From an uncultured Faecalibacterium sp. (GTDB taxonomy: Bacteria > Bacillota > Clostridia > Oscillospirales > Ruminococcaceae): DNA of 58,388 bases. The notes beneath the pieces are model-generated. The model made no database searches. It worked only from the letters and a program-made list of their open reading frames with translations, and was not told the DNA's origin. Position numbers and translations under genes: made by a program. Shown here one piece after another: positions 1-6,306 of the stretch. The stretch is taken from assembly GCA_934525845.1 (NCBI GenBank), contig CAKSZS010000010.1, positions 1-58,388 on the forward strand, in the 5' to 3' direction. Positions within the stretch are counted from its first letter, which is position 1; every line of letters starts with the position of its first letter.

Positions 1-1971
1 AATCAGACTAAACAGCCCACAGAACACATCCTTGCCTGTTTGTCGTCTTCGCCCTCCAATGCAAAGATCGTGCGGACAGCGGCAACGATGGCAAAGGCGT
101 TCGGCGGGACCTTTACAGCTCTGTATGTCCGGACTCCCGATTCGGATCAGATGGGAAAAGAAGATCGTCGGCGTTTGCAGCAGCATATTCGCATGGCGGA
201 GCAGGCAGGTGCCGACATTTCTACGATCTACGGGGATGACATTCCGCAGCAGATCGCAGAGTTTGCCCGGATCTCAGGCATTACAAAAATCGTACTGGGA
301 CGTTCCAGCGTTCACCGCCGCCATTTCTGGAGCGGTCCTCCGCTGACAGAAAAGCTAACTCAGACTGCACCCAATTTGGATATTTATATCATCCCGGATG
401 TTGCAGCGGAAAACGACTATGGCTCTGGCCGGAAGCTGTTTATCCGTTCTCTTCTGCCTTCTGTCCGTGACCTGCTGATCACAGTCGGCATTCTGGCCTG
501 CATCACGGTCATCGGCTTTCTATTTCTGCAGCTGGACTTTGCACGGTACAACATTATTATGTTCTATATGTTGGGCGTGTTATTTACGGCACTGTTTACC
601 AGCGGTTACACCTGCGGCATACTGGGATCTATTGCCAGTGTGGCATTATATAATTTCTTCTTGACAGAGCCGCGCTTGACATTCCATGCGTATGATCCCG
701 GCTATCAGGTCACGTTTGCGCTGATGTTGACTTGTGCGATCAGTACCTGTACTTTAACAACGCGGCTGAAGGATCACGCCAAAATGTCTGCACAGGCGGC
801 GTTTCGGACGAAAGTGCTGTTTGATACAAACCAGCTTTTGCAGAAGGCAAACAGCGAAGAAGAAATTCTTTCGTTGACGGCTTCCCAGCTGATGAAGCTG
901 CTGAACCGGAGCCTGATCGTCTACCCGGAACAAAACGGAGGTCTTGGCTCAGAACAGCTTTTTTCGGTTGACGGGGGATCGGCGCAAAATATCTTTTCCG
1001 CACCGGAGGAACGTGCTGCAGCAAACTGGACATTTGCAAACAAAAAGCGCTCCGGTGCAAGCACAGAGAACTATCCGGATGCAAAGGGGCTTTATCTTGC
1101 ACTTCGGACCGGAGGCGGCGTGTTTGGAGTAATTGGGATCGATCTGTCCGAAAAACCGCTGGATGCCTTTGAAAACAGCGTGCTGCTTTCCATTCTTGGC
1201 GAAGGTGCACTGGCGATCGAAAACCGCAGAAATGCGCTGGAAAAAGAGCAAGCAACATTACAGGCAAAGAATGAAGAGCTGCGTGCAAACTTGCTGCGCA
1301 CGATCTCGCATGACCTACGCACCCCGCTGACCTCCATTTCCGGCAATGCCAGCAATCTGCTTTCCAACGGAGAAACACTGGATACAGAGACCCGGAACAA
1401 GATCTGCACCGATATTTTTGATGATGCACAATGGCTGATCGGTCTGGTGGAGAATCTGCTTTCCATTACCCGCATTGAAGATGGGCGAATGAATCTGCAG
1501 ATCTCACCGCAGCTGATGGACGAGATGATCGAAGAAGCACTGCATCATGTCAACCGGAAAAGCTGTGAGCACACCATTACAACACAGTATGAGGACGAGA
1601 TCCTTTTGGTCAATGTGGATGCACGGCTGATCATGCAGGTCATTGTCAATCTTGTGGACAACGCCATCAAATACACCCCTGCGGGTTCGGTCATTCAAAT
1701 TTCGGCTTACAGAAAAGACCATCAGGTCGTAGTGGAGGTTGCAGATAACGGTCCCGGCATTCCGGAGCGTGCAAAAGCACAGGTGTTCGAGATGTTTTAT
1801 ACCGGGCAGAGCCGCATAGCAGACAGCCACCGCAGCCTTGGATTAGGATTGCCCCTCTGCCGTGCGATCCTGACGGCGCACGGCGGAACATTGACCCTGC
1901 GCGACAACATTCCCAATGGCAGTGTCTTTTCTTTTGCATTGCCGCAAAGCGAGGTGAATATTCATGAATAA
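1..1971 (+). CDS. kdpD: Sensor histidine kinase KdpD, 5'-truncated by window edge
   Basis: Reading frame 1 is open from base 1, so the gene starts upstream; a TTG at 40 is only an internal codon. About 656 C-terminal residues are visible. In order they are a universal-stress-like domain (about 10-130), a DUF4118 four-helix membrane block (about 150-255), a GAF-like region, then HisKA with the phospho-acceptor His at codon 437 (SHDLRTPLTS). The HATPase has its N box (LVDNAIKY), G1 (DNGPGIP) and G2 (GLGLPLC). KdpD proteins are ~890 residues and carry an N-terminal KdpD domain, which must lie outside the window. In the family this kinase senses K+ limitation or turgor and phosphorylates KdpE. 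It overlaps kdpE by 8 bases, so the two are translationally coupled. kdpABC is not visible here. Confidence 0.95.
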   Translation, partial: NQTKQPTEHILACLSSSPSNAKIVRTAATMAKAFGGTFTALYVRTPDSDQMGKEDRRRLQQHIRMAEQAGADISTIYGDDIPQQIAEFARISGITKIVLGRSSVHRRHFWSGPPLTEKLTQTAPNLDIYIIPDVAAENDYGSGRKLFIRSLLPSVRDLLITVGILACITVIGFLFLQLDFARYNIIMFYMLGVLFTALFTSGYTCGILGSIASVALYNFFLTEPRLTFHAYDPGYQVTFALMLTCAISTCTLTTRLKDHAKMSAQAAFRTKVLFDTNQLLQKANSEEEILSLTASQLMKLLNRSLIVYPEQNGGLGSEQLFSVDGGSAQNIFSAPEERAAANWTFANKKRSGASTENYPDAKGLYLALRTGGGVFGVIGIDLSEKPLDAFENSVLLSILGEGALAIENRRNALEKEQATLQAKNEELRANLLRTISHDLRTPLTSISGNASNLLSNGETLDTETRNKICTDIFDDAQWLIGLVENLLSITRIEDGRMNLQISPQLMDEMIEEALHHVNRKSCEHTITTQYEDEILLVNVDARLIMQVIVNLVDNAIKYTPAGSVIQISAYRKDHQVVVEVADNGPGIPERAKAQVFEMFYTGQSRIADSHRSLGLGLPLCRAILTAHGGTLTLRDNIPNGSVFSFALPQSEVNIHE

Positions 1972-2674
1972 GCCGTCCATTCTGGTCGTAGAGGATGATG
2001 TTCCGGTACGGTGTCTGATCACAACGACCCTGAAGACCCACGGCTATAAATATCTGACCGCTTCCAATGGGGAAACGGCGATCATGATGACTACCAGCCA
2101 CAATCCGGACATCATGCTGCTGGATCTTGGGCTGCCCGATATAGACGGCATCGAGGTCATCCGCAGCGTCCGCACATGGTCGAACCTGCCCATCATCGTC
2201 CTGAGTGCCCGGAGCGAGGATTCTGATAAGATCGAAGCACTGGACAACGGCGCAGACGATTATCTGACGAAGCCGTTTTCCGTGGACGAGCTGCTGGCAA
2301 GACTGCGTGTGACCCAGCGTCGGTTGAATCTGCTGGCTTCGGACGGCATAAATAGTCCGGTTTTTGTCAATGGTCCTTTGAAGATCGACTTCTCCGCCGG
2401 GTGCGTCTGGTTGAGCGAGAATGAATTGCATCTGACCCCTATCGAGTACAAACTGCTGTGTGTGCTGGCGCATAATGTGGGCAAAGTGTTGACGCATACC
2501 TCTCTCACGCAGAAAATATGGGGCAGTACGCAGGAAAATGATATTGCGTCCTTGCGTGTTTATATGGCCTCCCTGCGCAAAAAGCTGGAACGATGCCCGG
2601 ATGCGCCACATCTGATTCAGACCCATGTTGGTGTCGGATATCGGATGCTGCGAGTAGAAAATGACGAAATTTAA
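1964..2674 (+). CDS. kdpE: OmpR-family response regulator KdpE
   Basis: A 236-residue OmpR/PhoB-type regulator. The receiver domain (about 5-118) has the acidic pair at 11-12, phospho-acceptor Asp54 (LLDLGLPD) and Lys103 (LTKPF). The C-terminal winged helix (about 135-230) ends in the typical RVYMASLRKKLE and GVGYRM segments. The start ATG lies within the kdpD 3' end. In known systems phosphorylated KdpE activates kdpABC, a high-affinity K+ ATPase. The target promoter is not in this window, so the K+ role is inferred from family and pairing. Confidence 0.93.
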   Translation: MNKPSILVVEDDVPVRCLITTTLKTHGYKYLTASNGETAIMMTTSHNPDIMLLDLGLPDIDGIEVIRSVRTWSNLPIIVLSARSEDSDKIEALDNGADDYLTKPFSVDELLARLRVTQRRLNLLASDGINSPVFVNGPLKIDFSAGCVWLSENELHLTPIEYKLLCVLAHNVGKVLTHTSLTQKIWGSTQENDIASLRVYMASLRKKLERCPDAPHLIQTHVGVGYRMLRVENDEI

Positions 2675-2683
2675 TCAAAAAAA

Positions 2684-2714
2684 CAGGGTGCGCCCCTGAA
2701 TAGGACGCACCCTG
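2684..2714 (-). terminator. Minus-strand intrinsic terminator
   Basis: Stem CAGGGTGCG (2684-2692) pairs with CGCACCCTG (2706-2714). On the minus strand it is followed by seven T residues (A-run at 2677-2683 on the plus strand). It would end transcripts coming from the ParB-like gene cluster, convergent to kdpDE. Confidence 0.75.
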
Positions 2715-2719
2715 CCATC

Positions 2720-2760
2720 GCAATTCACGTTTAGATTCGTTGGCAACAACCGTGAATTGC
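2720..2760. repeat. Perfect 10-bp inverted repeat
   Basis: GCAATTCACG (2720-2729) and CGTGAATTGC (2751-2760) enclose a smaller GTTG/CAAC hairpin. It lies between the two convergent terminators. No T-tract follows. Its role is unknown; a scar of mobile DNA or a stable 3' end are possibilities. Confidence 0.5.
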
Positions 2761-2840
2761 ATATCGCAAATAGGTCGTTGAGAATTGCACTGCTTGTAAA
2801 ACTTGCGATTAAGACCACAGACAAAAGTGATATGTACAGC

Positions 2841-2875
2841 AGGGAGTTCCCCACCGGAGGGAACTTCCTGTTTTT
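2841..2875 (+). terminator. Intrinsic terminator of kdpDE
   Basis: An 11-bp stem (2841-2851 with 2859-2869, one G-U pair) with loop CACCGGA is followed by GTTTTTCGTT on the plus strand. It is the first plus-strand terminator downstream of kdpE. Confidence 0.7.
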
Positions 2876-2920
2876 CGTTGTTTGCATGATGAGCCTGTTC
2901 CGCCTGCCATAGGCAAGCTC

Positions 2921-3020
2921 GCGTTTGCGCAGCGCAGCGGAGCAATGAAAGCCCCAGTGGGGCTTTTAAGCGACCGAACGGTCTTGCGCTAGCAAGATGG
3001 AGGGGCCTCGCCCCGACAAG
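2921..3020 (+). repeat. Structured interspersed repeat, copy 1
   Basis: Shares a ~100-nt core with copies at 5771 and 6012 in the same orientation. Three hairpins are visible: AAAGCCCC-AGT-GGGGCTTT (2948-2966), TCTTGC-GCTA-GCAAGA (2982-2997) and GGGGC-CTC-GCCCC. The second hairpin has an extra base pair compared with the other copies, and the third has a different loop but an intact stem. The left end is more diverged than in copies 2 and 3. Reading frames through it are spurious. Confidence 0.8.
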
Positions 3021-3143
3021 TGACCTTTGGCCTTCCTCGCTGTTCCAGCAGGCAAGGATGGCCGGGTAGAATGCCCGTGCCAGACGGTCGATGACTTCAT
3101 CGGGGTAAGGGGAAGTGTTTGTGGACTTTTTCTTTTTGTTCAA
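3021..3143 (-). pseudogene. 5' fragment of small conjugative-element protein, cut by repeat copy 1
   Basis: On the minus strand AAAGGAG followed 7 nt later by a TTG start (3143) opens a frame reading LNKKKKSTNT, then SPYPDEVIDRLARAFYPAIL and SEEGQR. This resembles small accessory proteins of Firmicutes mobile elements. Its leader closely matches that of the neighbouring ParB-like gene (AAAGGAG, then a near-identical 7-nt spacer), which supports a real start. At about 3020 the frame runs into structured repeat copy 1 and continues as an unrelated open frame into kdpE antisense, so the natural 3' end is lost. Beyond the repeat the same frame resumes with LWQAEQA, possibly the displaced tail. 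Family assignment is by memory of similar proteins, not a search. Confidence 0.55.
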
Positions 3144-3285
3144 ACGCACGCTCCTTTGATCGTCCCACCGTGGCAAAGTCGGGCGAGAAAATCAAAGTTT
3201 CAATTTTATCAGGCGCAAGGGCGCGGATGTTTTCCGCCCTGCACTTGTGGCTGGTGGCTCGTTGATGGCTTACAAGTGCCTGTCG

Positions 3286-4221
3286 TTATGCGGTTTTAAC
3301 GGATTCGCCGCTGGATTCTGCAAGAACTTCATCCAGCGTTTTCAAAAATTCAAGGTGAGGCTTCAGGGCAAAGCGAAGAACTTTGACCTGTTCCGGATGC
3401 GTAAGAAGCTTCGGATTCAGGTCGAACGTAACTTCCCAGCTTTTTCGCATGAGAGATTCAGCATCGTGGAGCCGGTAGTACAGTTCGAGAAACTTTTTGG
3501 GGACATCATAGTTTTCATCAATGGTGCTGCTGGCGGCTTTCGCTGCCTGCTTCACAGTTACTTTGTTGGGCTTGACTTTCTTCGGCTTCGGTACATAATT
3601 CTTGATTTCTTCAAAGATTTCAGCCTGTTCTTCGGGCTTGGCCTTGCCGAGATTTTCGAGAAGATAATCGGGAATGTGCAGTTCCTCACGGAAGAACCGA
3701 TCACGGAAACCGGAAGACAGTTCGTCCGCAACGTCAACGCCGTGCGCATAGTATTCGGCACGGCGGACAGAACTTGCGCTGCTGTGATTTTCCTGTGCAA
3801 TGCGCTCACAGGTTTTCATAGGTTTCTGGTTGTGTTCAGATTGAACACTGCCACATTTCTTTGCGGTATGCTGATTACCGCGAAACGCTTCGGTGCGCTT
3901 TTCGGAAGAATACTGTTTTCCCATCAGAAACTTCTTTTGCTCCGGGGTCAGATTGCGCCGCCCCAGCTGATTCTTGCAAATCCATGCGAGAACTTCTTCC
4001 CGGCTTTCAAACGGGAGCGGCATGGTAGAAAAGCAGATTTCGGGGTGATTCTGAAGAATCGCATAACGGTTGTGACCGTCAACAAGTGTGTTGTTCCACA
4101 CGATCAAAGGAGAGAGCAGCTTGCCCTCTTTCAGGATATTTTCTTCAAGCTGCTTAAATTCATCATCGGTCAGAGGGGGAATCTGGGACTGGAACTCCGG
4201 GTTGATTTTCAGATTGATCAT
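3286..4221 (-). CDS. ParB/Srx-like nuclease-domain protein of mobile-element type
   Basis: About 311 residues. The N-terminal half carries a ParB-like fold with the motif VDGHNRYAI (about residue 50) and NQLGRRNLTPEQK downstream. The middle is Gln/His/Ser rich and the C-terminal third is Lys-rich (PKPKKVKPNK) with helices. I place the start at ATG 4221, because AAAGGAG lies 7 nt upstream; the upstream GTG at 4227 is only 1 nt from that ribosome site. Proteins of this kind sit on integrative and conjugative elements, where they are thought to act in partition or DNA binding. It lies 12 bases downstream of a mobilisation-protein remnant, which fits. No ParA partner is present, so function is inference. 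Confidence 0.75.
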   Translation of the reverse strand: MINLKINPEFQSQIPPLTDDEFKQLEENILKEGKLLSPLIVWNNTLVDGHNRYAILQNHPEICFSTMPLPFESREEVLAWICKNQLGRRNLTPEQKKFLMGKQYSSEKRTEAFRGNQHTAKKCGSVQSEHNQKPMKTCERIAQENHSSASSVRRAEYYAHGVDVADELSSGFRDRFFREELHIPDYLLENLGKAKPEEQAEIFEEIKNYVPKPKKVKPNKVTVKQAAKAASSTIDENYDVPKKFLELYYRLHDAESLMRKSWEVTFDLNPKLLTHPEQVKVLRFALKPHLEFLKTLDEVLAESSGESVKTA

Positions 4222-4233
4222 ACGCACACTCCT

Positions 4234-4509
4234 TTATCTCTCCTGCTGCGTCTGTTCTTCCTCCCGGAAAAAGTACGCAACATTCTGCTTTGCGGTTTTC
4301 AGTTTGAGCAGTTCTTCCTTGGCTTCCTTGTATTGCTCGTAGAACTTTGCCTTTTCGGATGCCAGCTGTGCATACTCGGCTTCCAGCTTTTTCGGGCTGG
4401 GCAGCTTGGTGATGTCGTTTGCCTTGAAATAGGCTGCTGCCGCCCGGTACGCTGTCAGCTCTGCACGATGCTGCTCCTCAAAGGCTGTGGAGCAATCTTT
4501 TTTGTATTT
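4234..4509 (-). pseudogene. C-terminal remnant of a mobilisation protein (MobA/MobL-like)
   Basis: An open minus-strand frame without a start codon runs from the TAG at 4510-4512 to TAA at 4234. It encodes FEEQHRAELTAYRAAAAYFK, then LPSPKKLEAEYAQLASEKAK, a coiled-coil stretch, and FFREEEQTQQER. This layout (alanine/aromatic helix, then Lys/Glu coiled coil ending in a Gln-rich tail) is typical of the C-terminus of MobA/MobL relaxases of Gram-positive elements. The catalytic relaxase domain is missing. The fragment begins exactly at the edge of the 25-bp terminator hairpin, so a deletion or insertion joint lies there. Confidence 0.6.
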
Positions 4510-4511
4510 CT

Positions 4512-4569
4512 ATAAATAACAATCAAGAGGGTGACAACAAAAGCTGTCACCCTCTTGATTGTTATTTAT
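4512..4569. terminator. 25-bp perfect stem, bidirectional terminator
   Basis: Left arm 4512-4536 is perfectly complementary to right arm 4545-4569 around an 8-nt loop (ACAAAAGC). The stem core is GC-rich with A/T-rich outer ends, so both strands have a T-rich tail. It ends the padR-DUF2812 operon on the minus strand, and its right arm overlaps the DUF2812 stop codon. Confidence 0.85.
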
Positions 4570-5153
4570 TTTTCCCACATTTTGGCTTTTTGTCGGACAT
4601 TTATAATTTGGAGCTGGTATAGAATGCTGGGAATTGCAGAAACCAATGAAAAAATACCCAAGATGATAGAATGCTTGATAATGGCAAACAGTGCAAATAG
4701 GAGCAGCAGGAATAGCCATGGGTTACGCAAATTGCGGTAGTATTTTTCTTTATCGTCATAAGAGGTATGGAGTTCAAAAGGCTTTCCATCATTTGTTTTT
4801 TCTACAATCAATATTTCTCGATTAAAAGTTGTTGTGTTTGTCGCAATACGACCGCCCCTTTCTGCCCATGGGCGCCAACGAACTTTTCCAACAGAATAGT
4901 TTAGATTGATATTTTTGAAAAACACCTTATATCCCATATCCTCCAAAAAGTTAGCATAGTCTATTGAACTCTCTTTTGATTTTTCTCCGATAAACTCTAC
5001 ACAATAGGTCACTTCATCAGGACTGCATTTTTCAAATTCATAGAGCATCTTCCCTGTCCGGACAAGTCGATAGCCTTTTTCGGACATTTTGTTTAACCAT
5101 TTTGCCTGTGCATTTAGCAATCCACCAAAGAAGCGATAGCATTTTTTACTCAT
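4566..5153 (-). CDS. DUF2812 membrane protein paired with PadR
   Basis: 195 residues from the ATG at 5153, which overlaps the padR stop by 8 bases (ATGAGTAA). The N-terminal ~135 residues form the soluble DUF2812 region (FFGGLLNAQAKWLNKMSEKG, YCVEFIGEK). A hydrophobic hairpin follows at about 143-185 (PWLFLLLLFALFAII, then IILGIFSLVSAI), then a basic tail. DUF2812 genes commonly sit downstream of padR-type repressors in Firmicutes and are thought to answer membrane or antimicrobial stress, but the biochemical role is unknown. An upstream in-frame ATG at 5183 lies inside padR and is less likely. Confidence 0.8.
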   Translation of the reverse strand: MSKKCYRFFGGLLNAQAKWLNKMSEKGYRLVRTGKMLYEFEKCSPDEVTYCVEFIGEKSKESSIDYANFLEDMGYKVFFKNINLNYSVGKVRWRPWAERGGRIATNTTTFNREILIVEKTNDGKPFELHTSYDDKEKYYRNLRNPWLFLLLLFALFAIIKHSIILGIFSLVSAIPSILYQLQIINVRQKAKMWEK

Positions 5154-5475
5154 ACTGTACCTCTCCAATAATTTCGCTCGCAACGCTTACAAGTTCGTTT
5201 AGTCTTGCAAGCTCTTTTTCTGCAATTTCTTTTCCCTGTGCTGTAATGTGGTATTCTTTTTTTCTTCCCTCACTATCTCCATAAGGTTCAATCCACTTCT
5301 TGTCCTGCAAAGAGTTTAATGCTCCATATAAAGTGCCTGCGCCTAGGGAAAGCCGTCCGTCTGTTTTTTCTTCAATAAACTGCATAACAGCGTATCCGTG
5401 TTTTGGCGTATAGAGAGAGAGTAGAATATAAAAGGTGACTTCTGTAAGCGCACCACCTTTTGCATTGTCGCGCAT
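5146..5475 (-). CDS. PadR-family transcriptional repressor
   Basis: 109 residues. The winged helix shows the PadR pattern FYILLSLYTPKHGYAVMQFI, then LSLGAGTLYGALNSLQDKKW and EGRKKEYHITAQGKE. A long C-terminal helix for dimerisation follows. The start is preceded by GGGGGG 6 nt upstream. It is the first gene of a two-gene operon with DUF2812. A strong promoter overlapped by an inverted repeat lies 20-60 nt upstream, so autorepression is very likely. The inducing ligand is unknown. Confidence 0.9.
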   Translation of the reverse strand: MRDNAKGGALTEVTFYILLSLYTPKHGYAVMQFIEEKTDGRLSLGAGTLYGALNSLQDKKWIEPYGDSEGRKKEYHITAQGKEIAEKELARLNELVSVASEIIGEVQYE

Positions 5476-5489
5476 GGTTTGCCCCCCAT

Positions 5490-5537
5490 TATTACGGTTA
5501 CTGTAATAAATATATCACTAACCGTAATATTCGTCAA
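5490..5537 (-). promoter_or_regulatory. padR promoter with overlapping operator
   Basis: Minus-strand -35 TTGACG (5537-5532) and -10 TATATT (5514-5509) are spaced 17 nt. A perfect 10-bp inverted repeat ATTACGGTTA (5491-5500) / TAACCGTAAT (5519-5528) brackets the -10. GTAATA half-sites at 5503 and 5524 are 21 nt apart, two helical turns. This is the expected layout for an autorepressed PadR promoter. Confidence 0.8.
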
Positions 5538-5556
5538 GCGGATTCTGGAAAATTAT

Positions 5557-5664
5557 TTAATGGGTGTGTGAAAGAAGAACGGTCTGCTCTTCATCTGTTT
5601 TGTTGTTCGGCGTGTCGTGGTGCTGGGAATTGCTTGGGGTCGATTGAACATTCGTTTTGGTCAT
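5557..5664 (-). CDS. 35-residue ORF with strong ribosome site, possible mobile-element remnant
   Basis: ATG at 5664 follows AGGAGG with a 4-nt gap. The product starts MTKTNVQSTPSNSQ, is Asn/Thr/Gln/His rich, and ends HTH at a TAA at 5557. The opening MTKTNVQ resembles the N-terminus of small TnpW-like proteins of Tn4451-type elements, but the conserved C-terminal half is absent. It could therefore be a truncated gene. An inverted repeat (CGGCGTGTCGTG 5608-5619 / CACGACACGCCG 5711-5722) spans its 5' half. Expression is unproven. Confidence 0.35.
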   Translation of the reverse strand: MTKTNVQSTPSNSQHHDTPNNKTDEEQTVLLSHTH

Positions 5665-5727
5665 TGTACCTCCTGTCTGTTCGATAACTCCTCGGTGAAG
5701 TTATGTAAAGCACGACACGCCGTTGCT

Positions 5728-5749
5728 GTTCGCACCGTCAGGTGCGAAC
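5728..5749. repeat. Short perfect hairpin
   Basis: GTTCGCACC, loop GTCA, GGTGCGAAC: a 9-bp perfect stem just before structured repeat copy 2. It has no T-tract. Apart from this, the smORF and the two repeat copies, I see no gene between 5540 and 6229. Confidence 0.5.
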
Positions 5750-5770
5750 CATGAGCAGGGTTTGGGGTGG

Positions 5771-5872
5771 GACCGCGTTTGCGCAGCGCAGCGGAGCAAT
5801 GAAAGCCCCAGTGGGGCTTTTAAGCGGCAGCGCGGTCTGCGACAGCAGATGGAGGGGCGTTGCCCCGACAAG
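5771..5872 (+). repeat. Structured interspersed repeat, copy 2
   Basis: Outer arms GACCGCG (5771-5777) and CGCGGTC (5831-5837) pair perfectly. Inside is AAAGCCCC-AGT-GGGGCTTT (5802-5820). Downstream are TCTGC-GACA-GCAGA and GGGGC-GTT-GCCCC. It is nearly identical to copy 3, which lies 139 nt further on in the same orientation. Confidence 0.85.
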
Positions 5873-6011
5873 CGCTACCCCAACAAGATCACTTCGGAAA
5901 TGCAGACGCATTGAAGAAGTGAAGTCCCAGTGGAACGCAAGATTTTCAAGAATTGAAAATTTGTGGCCACGGGACGGTTCTTGCCCTCTACCGCTGCGCT
6001 CAAAACGCATA

Positions 6012-6113
6012 GACCGCGTTTGCGAAGCGCAGCGCAGCAATGAAAGCCCCAGTGGGGCTTTTAAGCGGCAGAACGGTCTGCGATAGCAGATGGAGGGGCG
6101 TTGCCCCGACAAG
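6012..6113 (+). repeat. Structured interspersed repeat, copy 3
   Basis: Same architecture as copy 2: GACCG pairs with CGGTC, then AAAGCCCC-AGT-GGGGCTTT (6043-6061), TCTGC-GATA-GCAGA and GGGGC-GTT-GCCCC. Differences from copy 2 fall mainly in loops and linkers (GACA to GATA; CAGCGCG to CAGAACG). Confidence 0.85.
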
Positions 6114-6229
6114 CTCTGTGGGATTTGCGACAGAGAATATCATGGTTCGTGGGGTGCGTCAAGATGTTTTTGAAAAATTTATTGTGGTAAAGCAACGATT
6201 GTAGGACTTATCGACTTTTGAATGCGGCG

Positions 6230-6258
6230 TTGACTTTTCTGAAAAAAGATGAAATACT
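6230..6258 (+). promoter_or_regulatory. Promoter of the PRD regulator
   Basis: -35 TTGACT (6230-6235), 17-nt spacer, -10 AATACT (6253-6258) with an upstream TG (extended -10). It lies about 50 nt before the regulator start. Confidence 0.55.
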
Positions 6259-6306
6259 TAAAACAATCTTAGGTCAAACGAAAATCTGGAAGTTGAGGGC
6301 ATCATT

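Noticed and set aside
3247..4515. 422-codon plus-strand frame opposite the ParB-like gene
   Set aside because: Phe/Leu/Arg-rich shadow; the minus strand has a good ribosome site and ParB motif.
5738..6112. Overlapping ORFs through the structured repeats on both strands
   Set aside because: Same peptide-like strings recur in all repeat copies and run through hairpins; best explained as repeat translation.
2921..6113. CRISPR array, considered because of three similar repeats
   Set aside because: Only three copies of ~100 nt at irregular distances, with no spacers and no cas genes.
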